From an uncultured Fidelibacterota bacterium (GTDB taxonomy: Bacteria > Fidelibacterota > Fidelibacteria > Fidelibacterales > Fidelibacteraceae): a stretch of 7,202 nt of DNA. Shown here in pieces: positions 1-6,101 of the stretch. The first letter of the stretch is position 1. Every line of letters begins with the position of its first letter. The stretch is taken from NCBI GenBank assembly GCA_937862595.1, contig CALMFL010000120.1, forward strand, positions 1-7,202, in the 5' to 3' direction. A program made the translations under genes and the position numbers. Below the pieces are notes generated by a model that ran no database searches, had not been told where the DNA came from, and worked only from the letters and a program-made list of their open reading frames with translations.

Positions 1-738
1 ATGGCCTGCGTCTATGAGGGGGATGCGGTAAATTTCCGGACAGAGAACGACCTGAAAGAAAACGCATCCTACCGCTGGTTCGTCCATGCCGTCGATGCCG
101 CGGGCACGGCGACGGCCTCCCGGACCATCCGCAATTTTGCCGTGAATACGGTGAACGAAGCGCCTCCCTCACCCGTTCAGCTGGCTCCGCTGCACAACAG
201 TTACCAGACAACCCGCTATCCGCATCTTGAATGGTCCGGGGTCACGGATCCCGACCCGGGCGATGAGATCACCTATAAAGTCTATTACTGGTATGCAGGG
301 TATTCGGGCGTGTATGTGATCACCACGGCTGAAACGTCGCACGAGAACAGACGTTTCAAGGATCAGACGGAGTACTTCTGGACCGTTGCCGCGGTCGACA
401 GGGAAGGACTCAGCGCCTTCAGCGACACGCTGACCCTCTACATAGACAGCGAACTGGAGATCCTTGATCTGCCGGCCGAATTTTCACTGGAAGCGAATTA
501 TCCCAATCCCTTCAATCCCGTAACACACATTGCATACCGCGTTCCCTCCGCGGAGAAGGTGAACATTTCTCTCTATGACCTGAGGGGGAAAAAGATACTG
601 GACCTGGTCAACGCCTTTCATCAGCCGGGTAATTACGTGGTCCCCTTTGACGCGTCAGGCTTTTCAAGCGGCGTTTACGTTTACACGATGAGCGCGGGAG
701 AATTCCATCAAAGCAGGAAGATGCTGCTGCTGAAATAA
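1..738 (+). CDS. C-terminal part of a secreted Fn3-type protein with type IX secretion sorting domain (5' partial)
   Basis: The reading frame is open from base 1 to a TAA at 736-738 (245 visible residues). The ATG at base 1 is probably an internal methionine, because the visible protein has no signal peptide and opens inside a beta-sandwich module. Residues ~1-50 look like the end of a fibronectin-III-like domain (YRWFVHAVDAAG), and ~52-148 form a second one (PPSPVQL, a DPDPGD turn, then YFWTVAAVDREG). Residues ~158-245 are a C-terminal sorting domain: FSLEANYPNPFNP at 161-173, then beta strands with LYDLRGKK and SSGVYVYTM, ending in KMLLLK. In FCB bacteria this domain sends proteins through the type IX secretion system to the cell surface or medium, where it is normally cleaved. 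The function of the missing N-terminal part (enzyme, adhesin or structural protein) cannot be told. The gene is monocistronic at its 3' end, followed by a hairpin terminator. Confidence 0.88.
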   Translation: MACVYEGDAVNFRTENDLKENASYRWFVHAVDAAGTATASRTIRNFAVNTVNEAPPSPVQLAPLHNSYQTTRYPHLEWSGVTDPDPGDEITYKVYYWYAGYSGVYVITTAETSHENRRFKDQTEYFWTVAAVDREGLSAFSDTLTLYIDSELEILDLPAEFSLEANYPNPFNPVTHIAYRVPSAEKVNISLYDLRGKKILDLVNAFHQPGNYVVPFDASGFSSGVYVYTMSAGEFHQSRKMLLLK

Positions 739-785
739 GGCAAGGGATGAGCTGATCATAAGTAAGTTATAGTTTATATTTTCGC

Positions 786-821
786 AAAACTGCCATGACA
801 AACCGTCCCGGCAGTTTTTTT
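786..821. terminator. Rho-independent terminator between convergent genes
   Basis: AAAACTGCC (786-794) pairs perfectly with GGCAGTTTT (810-818) around a 15-base loop, followed by T through 821. The T-run of seven (815-821) serves the plus-strand secreted-protein gene. Read on the minus strand, the same hairpin is followed by only four T's, so it could act more weakly for the outer-membrane protein gene that ends at 842. Confidence 0.8.
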
Positions 822-841
822 ATTTTGTCCTTATGTTGAAT

Positions 842-1357
842 TTAAAATGTAAGCGTCAGGGCGAGATTGGGTTCGGGCTCGGGATCAAATCGCCAGGCCC
901 CCATGTCATAGCCCGTCATCACTTCAACGCCCGCGCGAAACCCGATCCGCAGGTTGCCGCCGAGAGGGTAAGATACATGCGCGGCAATTCCGGGATTGAC
1001 ATAAAAATAGTCCTGAAGTTCTTCAGCGGGATTATCCGTAGGGAAAATACGTGAAGCCAACACATCGAACACGCAATGGATCAGGCCGGCATTAATATCA
1101 AGATGCAGCCTCTTCCCGGGATCGAGGATCGCATAACTTGCAAAAAGATTATACGTGAATTGTGTGGGGGAGGCCAGGGCGATGCCGGCGCCGGCATAAA
1201 GGTTGATGCGGTCCGTGATTTTATGGCAGATACCGGCTTTCATCCCGGTATAGAGGTCAAATTCCGAATAGAAGCGGGTCGCTGCGGCCGTTTCACCGGC
1301 GTGCGTCAATCCAAGACTGAAAAGTAAAAGCAGCATCATCTTGCGGGTCGTTCTCAT
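842..1357 (-). CDS. Small predicted outer-membrane beta-barrel protein
   Basis: A 171-aa protein with a clear signal peptide: basic MRTTRK, then a hydrophobic MMLLLLFSLGL core (residues 7-17), with likely cleavage after THA (20) or TAAA (26). The mature part of about 145 residues has alternating polar and hydrophobic strands rich in Gly and aromatics (YAGAGIAL, LHLDINAGL, LRIGFRAGVEV). It ends in a Leu-rich strand with terminal Phe (LALTLTF), the signature recognised by the BAM machinery. The size suggests a barrel of about eight strands. The ATG at 1355-1357 follows AAGGGAG about seven bases upstream, and this Shine-Dalgarno overlaps the TAA of yjbQ, 12 bp away, so the two genes are probably co-transcribed. 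No specific family was recognised. It may be a structural or porin-like barrel. The barrel call is an inference from composition and ends, without a homologue. Confidence 0.75.
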   Translation of the reverse strand: MRTTRKMMLLLLFSLGLTHAGETAAATRFYSEFDLYTGMKAGICHKITDRINLYAGAGIALASPTQFTYNLFASYAILDPGKRLHLDINAGLIHCVFDVLASRIFPTDNPAEELQDYFYVNPGIAAHVSYPLGGNLRIGFRAGVEVMTGYDMGAWRFDPEPEPNLALTLTF

Positions 1358-1369
1358 CGCGCAGCTCCC

Positions 1370-1777
1370 TTATTTATCTTCGATGATCTTCACATGCACG
1401 GTACGGGTCCTGGGACCGTCGAATTCACAGAAATAGACCGCCTGCCAGATGCCGAGCAGACAGCGGCGGTTCTCAAAGACAAGCGTCAGCGAAGGAGAGA
1501 AAAGCGAGGATTTCAAATGGCTGTCGCTGTTCCCTTCTCCGTGCCGGTACGCCGTCTCGTCTTTGGGGATCAGATCGTTGATCTTATAGCTGAGGTCCTT
1601 CACGACGTCGGGGTCCGCATTCTCGTTGATCGTGAGCGCGGCGGTCGTGTGCGGGGTGAAGACCGTGACCAGGCCGCTGTCGGCGGGACAGGCGTCAAGG
1701 ATCGTTTGAATTTCATGGGTGATGTTCATGAATGCGGTCCGCGCCGGCGTGCGCAGGTGAAAGGTTCGGGTCTCCAT
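1370..1777 (-). CDS. yjbQ: YjbQ/UPF0047 family protein (secondary thiamine-phosphate synthase-like)
   Basis: A 135-aa protein matching the full length of the YjbQ/UPF0047 family. Hallmark segments are all present: TPHTTAALTINENADPDV (residues 41-58), HGEGNSDSHLKSSL (79-92), LLGIWQ (107-112) and the C-terminal FCEFDGPRTR (116-125). The conserved histidines H43, H79 and H87 lie in the pocket proposed as the active site. The E. coli member has weak thiamine-phosphate synthase activity that can replace ThiE, but the true physiological role is unsettled, so the enzyme name is family-based. The protein is predicted cytoplasmic. The ATG at 1775-1777 is preceded by CCGGAGGAA with good spacing. Alternative starts are less likely because the family's N-terminal strand begins at about this point. 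It is the first gene of a two-gene unit with the outer-membrane protein gene. A functional link between the two is not evident. Confidence 0.93.
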   Translation of the reverse strand: METRTFHLRTPARTAFMNITHEIQTILDACPADSGLVTVFTPHTTAALTINENADPDVVKDLSYKINDLIPKDETAYRHGEGNSDSHLKSSLFSPSLTLVFENRRCLLGIWQAVYFCEFDGPRTRTVHVKIIEDK

Positions 1778-1803
1778 CGCTTCCTCCGGATAATAAAGAA
1801 ATT

Positions 1804-1832
1804 AATTTAAGCTTATCGGACCGGCAGGTAAA
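1804..1832 (-). promoter_or_regulatory. Weak candidate promoter for yjbQ
   Basis: On the minus strand, TTTACC (1827-1832) and TAAATT (1804-1809) are separated by 17 bases. Each matches four of six bases of the sigma-70-type boxes. This would give a leader of roughly 20 bases before the yjbQ ATG. It lies just downstream of the terminator at 1842-1878, where a new promoter is expected. FCB promoters often depart from the sigma-70 consensus, so this is a tentative assignment. Confidence 0.22.
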
Positions 1833-1841
1833 GTAAAATGC

Positions 1842-1878
1842 AAAAAAAAACACCGTGCGAGGGTGCACGGTGTTTTTT
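1842..1878 (-). terminator. Strong Rho-independent terminator of the five-gene operon
   Basis: AACACCGTGC (1849-1858) pairs without mismatch with GCACGGTGTT (1865-1874) around the six-base loop GAGGGT, and the flanking A and T runs extend the pairing. On the minus strand the hairpin is followed by nine T's (1842-1850), about 20 bases after the stop of the 277-aa membrane protein gene. It therefore isolates that operon from yjbQ. The plus-strand side also has six T's, so the element is symmetric, but no plus-strand gene runs into it. Confidence 0.9.
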
Positions 1879-1898
1879 ATCGGTTTTTATTTTCGCGA

Positions 1899-2732
1899 TC
1901 AGGCCTCTTCTTTTTCCTTCCGCGTGGTCAGGACCAGCACGACCACCATGACGATCAGAAGGATGGGCGTTGCAAACCAGTACTGTTTGCCAGAATATTC
2001 GATCAGGTCGTTGAAACGCCCGATCAGCAGGGAGATACGCCCCATCACGGCGAATCCGAAGGAAGCCCCGAAGTAGATCATCAGGTAATAGATGCCGATC
2101 CGGGATACCACCTTCAGCGCGCCCTTGTGTTCGACCGAGAAGAAGAAATAGAACAAGCCGGTCAGAACGCCGACGATCAGGATGATGTTGTTGATGCTGC
2201 TGCCGAGATGTCCCGTCCAGAGGGGAAGCATCGTGGCGTGTATCTGTCCGATCACATCCGAGCTCATGTATCCGTATAAACGCAATCCGGCGGCCATACC
2301 GATAACGTAAGCCAGCGACCAGCGGCTGAGCCAGCCGATCTTGGGAATGAGGCGGAAGAGCATGAAGACGCCCAGGATGAAAGCGAACAGATAGGTCAGA
2401 TTCTGAGGCTGGTCGCCGATACCGCGGTAAAGAACGCCGTTGAGGGTCTCTTCCGGGAAGACTTTTCCGAAAAGGACGTGCAGTCCGTGGTAGATCCCGT
2501 ACCAGAACTTGTCGAAACCGCTGAGGGAAGCGACATCGGTCTGCGGCCAAAGGCGGCCGAACAGGTTCGGCTGCACCTGGTTCCAGAAGGCGATCGTCGC
2601 CCAGTGAGCCGCGGATACACCCACGAAGATATGTTCAGCAAGCTTATAGAAAACGTTATCCTTGTAGAGATAACTCAGGATCGACAAGGTTAGAAAGACG
2701 GCAACCCACGCACCTAAAATTCCTGTATACAT
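1899..2732 (-). CDS. Seven-TM inner-membrane protein, last gene of the DUF6754 operon
   Basis: A 277-aa polytopic membrane protein of unknown function. Hydrophobic segments lie at about 5-22, 32-50, 112-129, 137-155, 178-199, 210-230 and 252-269, followed by a charged tail (TRKEKEEA). The segment YKLAEHIFVGVSAAHWATIAF (29-49) stands out. From memory, a LAEH-FVG motif recurs in membrane proteins beside DUF6754 proteins in other phyla, but I could not check this. A loop of about 60 residues (51-111), rich in aromatics and Gly, lies between TM2 and TM3. No transporter, channel or enzyme signature was recognised. The ATG at 2730-2732 has a textbook AGGAGGTAA upstream whose first bases form the TAG stop of the preceding gene (12-bp gap), consistent with coupled translation. 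The gene is followed by the strong terminator at 1842-1878. It is probably a subunit of a membrane complex with the four upstream products. That role is inferred from operon structure. Confidence 0.85.
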   Translation of the reverse strand: MYTGILGAWVAVFLTLSILSYLYKDNVFYKLAEHIFVGVSAAHWATIAFWNQVQPNLFGRLWPQTDVASLSGFDKFWYGIYHGLHVLFGKVFPEETLNGVLYRGIGDQPQNLTYLFAFILGVFMLFRLIPKIGWLSRWSLAYVIGMAAGLRLYGYMSSDVIGQIHATMLPLWTGHLGSSINNIILIVGVLTGLFYFFFSVEHKGALKVVSRIGIYYLMIYFGASFGFAVMGRISLLIGRFNDLIEYSGKQYWFATPILLIVMVVVLVLTTRKEKEEA

Positions 2733-2744
2733 AGCGGTTACCTC

Positions 2745-3653
2745 CTAGTATTTACGTTGTTTTTTGCGTTTAACGAAGTAGGAAATATTACCGATGACAA
2801 TAAAGAGCACAATGACGAGGTGAGCGATGGATTGCGCATCCATGAACTTCGTGGCATCGCGGTTGTCCTTAAAATCCGGTAAGAGCATGCGCGCCTGCTG
2901 ATTCAGCTGGCCTTCGCCGTTTTCCACCTTTTTAATAAGCAGCGTTTCATATTCGGCTGCGCCCGGCATCCCGGCGATCACGCCCTTCATCTGGCCCGAC
3001 TTGACATAGGGGAGGAGCTGGTTGACCTGGATGGAGGTGTTCCCGCTGGAAACCGGCACCTTGAGGGGGTCTCCCGCATAGAGCACCCATTCGATGGCGC
3101 CCGGATATCCCGCCGAAAAACTGAAGATGAAATCCACGTCCTTCACGGTTTGAATGTCGTGCATGATCGGGATCGCCGTGATGGAGGTCCCCTTTGCGTC
3201 GACCGAGAAGTTCGCTTCAAAGCTCTTGGTGATCCCCTTGATCACGGCCTCATTGCCCGGCCGGTAGCCGAGATTGACGTAATCGACGCCGTATTCGAGG
3301 TTGAATTCCTGACGGGCAACCAGGTCAAGCGCCTCGTTCGCCATGAACAGGCCGTCCGGCCAGAGGCACATGATGATGACCTTGTTCCCCTTGGAGAAGA
3401 GATGCCGCAGCACGCTCACCGCCATGGGGTGGATCTCGGGCTTGGTCGAGGGTCCGTATTCAAACGAAAGAAGGACCTTGGCATTCACGGGAAGATCATC
3501 GAGGGCGTAAAACGCATCTTCCGTCAATTGCGTGGTCTCGATGGGCAATCCCAGCGGAATGAGGAGGGGCATGAGAACGACAAAACCGATGATCAGAAAA
3601 ATGATCCGGCGGTCCAGCGTATCAAGTCTTTCGATAAAGCTCTGTTTAGCCAT
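2745..3653 (-). CDS. Membrane-anchored protein with large periplasmic alpha/beta domain (DUF6754 operon)
   Basis: A 302-aa protein of unknown function. The basic N-terminus (residues 1-16) is followed by TM1 at about 17-37, then a soluble domain of about 240 residues (38-275), TM2 at about 276-294, and a very basic tail (KRKKQRKY). The positive-inside rule puts both ends in the cytoplasm and the domain in the periplasm. The domain has alternating strands and helices: AKVLLSFEYGPS (58-69), NKVIIMCLWPDG (90-101), GVDYVNLGYRPG (122-133), VDFIFSFSAGYPG (173-185), and a Gly-rich MKGVIAGMPGAAEYE (222-236). This pattern suggests an alpha/beta or Rossmann-like fold that may bind a ligand. No catalytic motif was recognised. 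The ATG at 3651-3653 lies two bases after the stop of the upstream gene, with GGAGGAG before that stop, so translation is probably coupled. It is most likely the periplasmic arm of the same complex as its neighbours. Confidence 0.87.
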   Translation of the reverse strand: MAKQSFIERLDTLDRRIIFLIIGFVVLMPLLIPLGLPIETTQLTEDAFYALDDLPVNAKVLLSFEYGPSTKPEIHPMAVSVLRHLFSKGNKVIIMCLWPDGLFMANEALDLVARQEFNLEYGVDYVNLGYRPGNEAVIKGITKSFEANFSVDAKGTSITAIPIMHDIQTVKDVDFIFSFSAGYPGAIEWVLYAGDPLKVPVSSGNTSIQVNQLLPYVKSGQMKGVIAGMPGAAEYETLLIKKVENGEGQLNQQARMLLPDFKDNRDATKFMDAQSIAHLVIVLFIVIGNISYFVKRKKQRKY

Positions 3654-3655
3654 GA

Positions 3656-4564
3656 TTAATCTCCTCCCATGAATGATTTTTCAATACCGAGTATCACGCG
3701 CAGGGACGTTCCGACAATACCCAGGCCGATACCGATCATAATGGCTCGTGCGCCCGCAGCATTGGGATACTGGTAGAGCCACTCCTGGATCACCGGCAGA
3801 TGCAGCCAGGAAAGCCAGGAGATCTTCTGCGTCCAGGCGGTCAGATAGGCGCCCAGCGGAACACGCCCGAGCATGATCAGGATCCCGGAAACCAGCAGAA
3901 CGGTCGCTTCGGCATTCCGGATCTTGAAGGCACGGTAGGAGGCGGAGGCGACGAAGAAGGCCAGCAGGGCGAACATGGTGGCGGACAGGGGGGTGAAGAA
4001 GGAATAGAATACCCAGCTGTAGTAGGTCTTCTGACCCTGTACGTGGGAACCCCATTTCAATTCGCCCAGACTGGCGGTCGCCCCCAGATCCTCGAGTTCG
4101 TCAACGACCTTTGCGGCCGCACGCTTTGAAACGACCGCTTTGTGAAGCAGGATCGCTTCGCCGTTCGAACCGGGGAACTCGTAAATGCTCCGCACATCTT
4201 CGATCTTGGTTGCCGTGACCTCGGCGATCTTGGCATAGACGGCTTCGGGATTGTCTCCGGCCGAGATGAGGTTCGGATAGTATCCGCCCTTGATGAAGAA
4301 CCCGAAGGACAGGGTCAGGAAAAATGCCAGTACGGCGGCCAGGCTGTAAGGCCAGCCCTTCTGATGCTTGACGACCTTGCGGCCCTGGAGCTTCAGCAGG
4401 TTGAGCGCTCCGAGGATCATCGCAAAACTGGCAATGATATCATACCATTGCGTCGCATGGATCTCAAGCTCGCCAAAGGGAGCGTGAGGGATGAACCATG
4501 ACAAGAGCATGATAACACCCACTGCGGCGACAATGATGGCAGGAATGGTTCGTTTCCAAAACAT
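3656..4564 (-). CDS. Six-TM inner-membrane protein with periplasmic domain (DUF6754 operon)
   Basis: A 302-aa integral membrane protein with no recognised family. TM segments lie at about 7-25, 41-58, 72-91, 183-207, 219-243 and 271-292. Basic loops at 60-70 (LQGRKVVKHQKG) and 210-216 (YRAFKIR) place the N-terminus, the second loop and the fourth loop in the cytoplasm. The ~90-residue stretch 92-182 between TM3 and TM4 is then periplasmic. It looks like a small alpha/beta domain with helices around NPEAVYAKIAEVTATKIEDV (105-124) and SKRAAAKVVDELEDLG (146-161). The ATG at 4562-4564 follows AAGAGGTAA, 19 bp after the preceding stop. The length equals that of the next gene product, but the topologies differ, so they are not obvious duplicates. 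It is probably a core membrane subunit of the operon's complex. No transport or enzyme motif supports a more precise role. Confidence 0.87.
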   Translation of the reverse strand: MFWKRTIPAIIVAAVGVIMLLSWFIPHAPFGELEIHATQWYDIIASFAMILGALNLLKLQGRKVVKHQKGWPYSLAAVLAFFLTLSFGFFIKGGYYPNLISAGDNPEAVYAKIAEVTATKIEDVRSIYEFPGSNGEAILLHKAVVSKRAAAKVVDELEDLGATASLGELKWGSHVQGQKTYYSWVFYSFFTPLSATMFALLAFFVASASYRAFKIRNAEATVLLVSGILIMLGRVPLGAYLTAWTQKISWLSWLHLPVIQEWLYQYPNAAGARAIMIGIGLGIVGTSLRVILGIEKSFMGGD

Positions 4565-4583
4565 ATAGGCTTACCTCTTTATT

Positions 4584-5690
4584 TTATGATCCGACGAACA
4601 GGTTTTTGAAGAAATGGATATTGAAGGTTTCCAGCAGCACCCCGATGCCCAGACAGAGCATCAGAATGGCCTTCACGATATCCTGCCCCTTGATCGAGCC
4701 CAAAAGCTTGGGGTCGTCGCCAAGATAGGCGCTGGCGGCGAAGAATTCCTCGCCGATCAGAGTATAGTCGCAGGCGGTCACGAAGAAGGGGATCTGCGAG
4801 GGAGAGCCCGTTCCGGCGATCTGAATGGCTCCGATCGAGTTCCCGGTTTCCGCCATGATCAGGGATTCGGCATAGAATTTGCCCTGCAGAAAGACCGCCG
4901 CCGGTTTTTCACGCAGCATAACGCCGTCCACCGCCGCGGCGAAGGCGAACTGGTCATCCGTATAATAATGGACCATGTCCTCGGAAAAGAGGTCCGGTCT
5001 TCCTTCGCTGAGATAGGAAGCCTGAACCGTTTCGCGTCCGGATTCCATGACCAGGGAACGCGAGACGGGAACGTTCAGTTCGGCCTCGTACCGGGCGGTC
5101 ATCTTGGCGACATGGCCCAGAATGATCAGCCCCGAAATGGTCTCGACCTGATCCAGGTCCATGATCCCGGGTACGAACAGCACCGAACGCCCCATTTCCG
5201 TAGCGCGGCCGACCGCTTCTTCGAAGGCCTGCAGACCGGCGACCGGGCGCAAATAGATTTTTTTGTTCTTTTTGGCCCTGCTGATGTAGTACAGGATCGT
5301 TCCCGATATTAAGATCAGGGCAACGAAACGGTTGGTCCGTTTTACATTGAACCATTTTGCTTCCGTCACAACAAGTTCGGAGATGGCTTCCCCGACCACG
5401 GTGCGGTCGCTGTCCAGTGCGATAACCTTGAACTGCGTCGATATATCATTGGAGATATTCGTGCTGAAGGTGAGTTCCCGGGTTTCAACGACCGAGACCC
5501 ATTCTCCCGATTCAAGGCTCTTCTGAACGATGTAAATGCTGGATCCTTCGACGGGTGTGATGGTGATGTTCACTTTGTTACCATCAGCCTCCGAATGTTC
5601 GACCTGTGCCTCGATCGCCAGACCGGCAAAGGCAAAGCCGAACAATCCGATCAAAAGGAACAGCACACATGCGGTTCGTTTTACGATCAT
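4584..5690 (-). CDS. DUF6754-type membrane protein with N-terminal Fn3-like periplasmic domain
   Basis: A 368-aa protein. Residues 1-23 are a signal peptide or anchor (basic MIVKR, then a hydrophobic core). Residues ~24-115 form a beta-rich Fn3-like periplasmic domain (VNITITPVEGSSIYIVQKS; TQFKVIALDSD). TM at 122-138 is followed by the basic RAKKNKKI, and residues ~145-335 form a cytoplasmic domain ahead of a last TM at ~338-355. The cytoplasmic part matches my memory of DUF6754: RPVAGLQAFEEAVGRATEMG (148-167), SVLFVPG (169-175), LGHVAKMTARY (191-201), AETGNSIGAIQIAGT (280-294), PFFVTACDYTLIGEEFFAAS (301-320) and LGSIKGQD (330-337). It is almost free of charged pairs that would suggest an ATPase; no Walker motif is seen. 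The function of the family is unknown to me. The ATG at 5688-5690 directly abuts the TAA of the 111-aa gene, with GGAGGA just upstream, so the two are translationally coupled. The large, strongly patterned cytoplasmic domain makes it the likely core of the complex. Confidence 0.88.
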   Translation of the reverse strand: MIVKRTACVLFLLIGLFGFAFAGLAIEAQVEHSEADGNKVNITITPVEGSSIYIVQKSLESGEWVSVVETRELTFSTNISNDISTQFKVIALDSDRTVVGEAISELVVTEAKWFNVKRTNRFVALILISGTILYYISRAKKNKKIYLRPVAGLQAFEEAVGRATEMGRSVLFVPGIMDLDQVETISGLIILGHVAKMTARYEAELNVPVSRSLVMESGRETVQASYLSEGRPDLFSEDMVHYYTDDQFAFAAAVDGVMLREKPAAVFLQGKFYAESLIMAETGNSIGAIQIAGTGSPSQIPFFVTACDYTLIGEEFFAASAYLGDDPKLLGSIKGQDIVKAILMLCLGIGVLLETFNIHFFKNLFVGS

Positions 5691-6026
5691 TTAATCCTCC
5701 ACTTCACTTGTATGATGGTTTTTATTTCTTCTTTTTCGGGCGGATTTCGGTTTTCGCGGAAGCGCATCCTCGAGTTCCTCCACGCGGCGCAGGATGCGTT
5801 CGACGTTCTCCCGTTTTTCCAGGAATTCGGTAAAATCGTAATACCGGTTCCCGGCTTTCAGAAAGGATTCGATGATGGGGCCGAAAAAATTCAGGGTCTG
5901 CGCGCCGAAAAAACTGATCGGCTTCATGACCTCAAGAAATAAGACGGCAGGGACCGATAAGCGTCTTTCAACGATCTTTCCGGCGATCTTGTCGACCATC
6001 TCCTGTTCGAAAACCTTATCTTCCAA
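5691..6026 (-). CDS. Small conserved-looking protein, first gene of the DUF6754 operon (TTG start)
   Basis: A 111-aa protein with no signal peptide. Residues ~8-27 form a charged helix (MVDKIAGKIVERRLSVPA region). Residues 28-56 are strongly hydrophobic and aromatic (LFLEVMKPISFFGAQTLNFFG), probably a membrane-associating or re-entrant segment. Residues 60-88 are a charged helix (FTEFLEKRENVERILRRVEE). The tail is very basic (PRKPKSARKRRNKN) and then ends acidic. The pattern SVPA-FLE--KP-SF-G-Q---FF-P followed by ENVER recalls a widespread family of small uncharacterised proteins, but I cannot name it. The TTG at 6024-6026 is chosen because AAGGGG sits five bases upstream and the frame closes with a stop at 6045-6047 without any ATG. 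The ATG at residue 10 has GGAG directly against it, which is too close. The stop touches the next start. It is probably a cytoplasmic accessory or assembly factor of the membrane complex, by context only. Confidence 0.78.
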   Translation of the reverse strand: MEDKVFEQEMVDKIAGKIVERRLSVPAVLFLEVMKPISFFGAQTLNFFGPIIESFLKAGNRYYDFTEFLEKRENVERILRRVEELEDALPRKPKSARKRRNKNHHTSEVED

Positions 6027-6040
6027 GCATACCCCTTTTT

Positions 6041-6057
6041 TGCATTAGAAAAATGCA
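6041..6057. repeat. Inverted repeat TGCATT-N5-AATGCA in the operon leader
   Basis: TGCATT (6041-6046) and AATGCA (6052-6057) form a perfect dyad around AGAAA. It lies just upstream of the Shine-Dalgarno AAGGGG of the 111-aa gene, in the only gap before the five-gene operon. It could be an operator, or a small RNA hairpin affecting translation. A six-base arm can occur by chance in AT-rich DNA, so a role is unproven. Confidence 0.4.
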
Positions 6058-6072
6058 ATACACGTGACATAA

Positions 6073-6101
6073 ATTATTACATCGGAAAAATATAATAAAA
6101 A
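6073..6101 (-). promoter_or_regulatory. AT-rich leader with weak candidate promoter for the five-gene operon
   Basis: Because a terminator lies at 6097-6137, the operon needs a promoter in the ~70 bases before its TTG start. On the minus strand, AATAAT (6073-6078) preceded by TGT resembles an extended -10 box, matching five of six bases. The sequence 17 bases further upstream (TTTTTA, 6096-6101) is a poor -35. The transcript would start near 6066 and carry the inverted repeat at 6041-6057 in its leader. This is a tentative assignment. Confidence 0.22.

Noticed and set aside
1394..1810. Plus-strand open frame of 138 codons across yjbQ
   Set aside because: It is antisense to a full-length, motif-complete yjbQ. 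Its product is Arg/Gly/Val-rich and low in structure, typical of a shadow frame.
1813..2550. Minus-strand open frame of 245 codons overlapping the 277-aa gene in another frame
   Set aside because: Its product is extremely Arg-, Asp- and Pro-rich, it runs through the terminator at 1842-1878, and the other frame gives a coherent seven-TM protein with an ideal Shine-Dalgarno.
3150..3659. Plus-strand open frame of 169 codons opposite the 2745-3653 gene
   Set aside because: Shadow frame: charged, low-complexity product, antisense to a well-supported membrane protein with coupled translation.
2745..4564. Two adjacent 302-aa genes as a tandem duplication
   Set aside because: Lengths coincide but topology (two TM versus six TM) and sequence patterns differ, with no shared motifs.
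4614..5312. Plus-strand open frame of 232 codons opposite the DUF6754 gene
   Set aside because: Product is rich in Asp, Gly, His and Arg with no domain; the minus strand encodes the recognisable DUF6754 domain.
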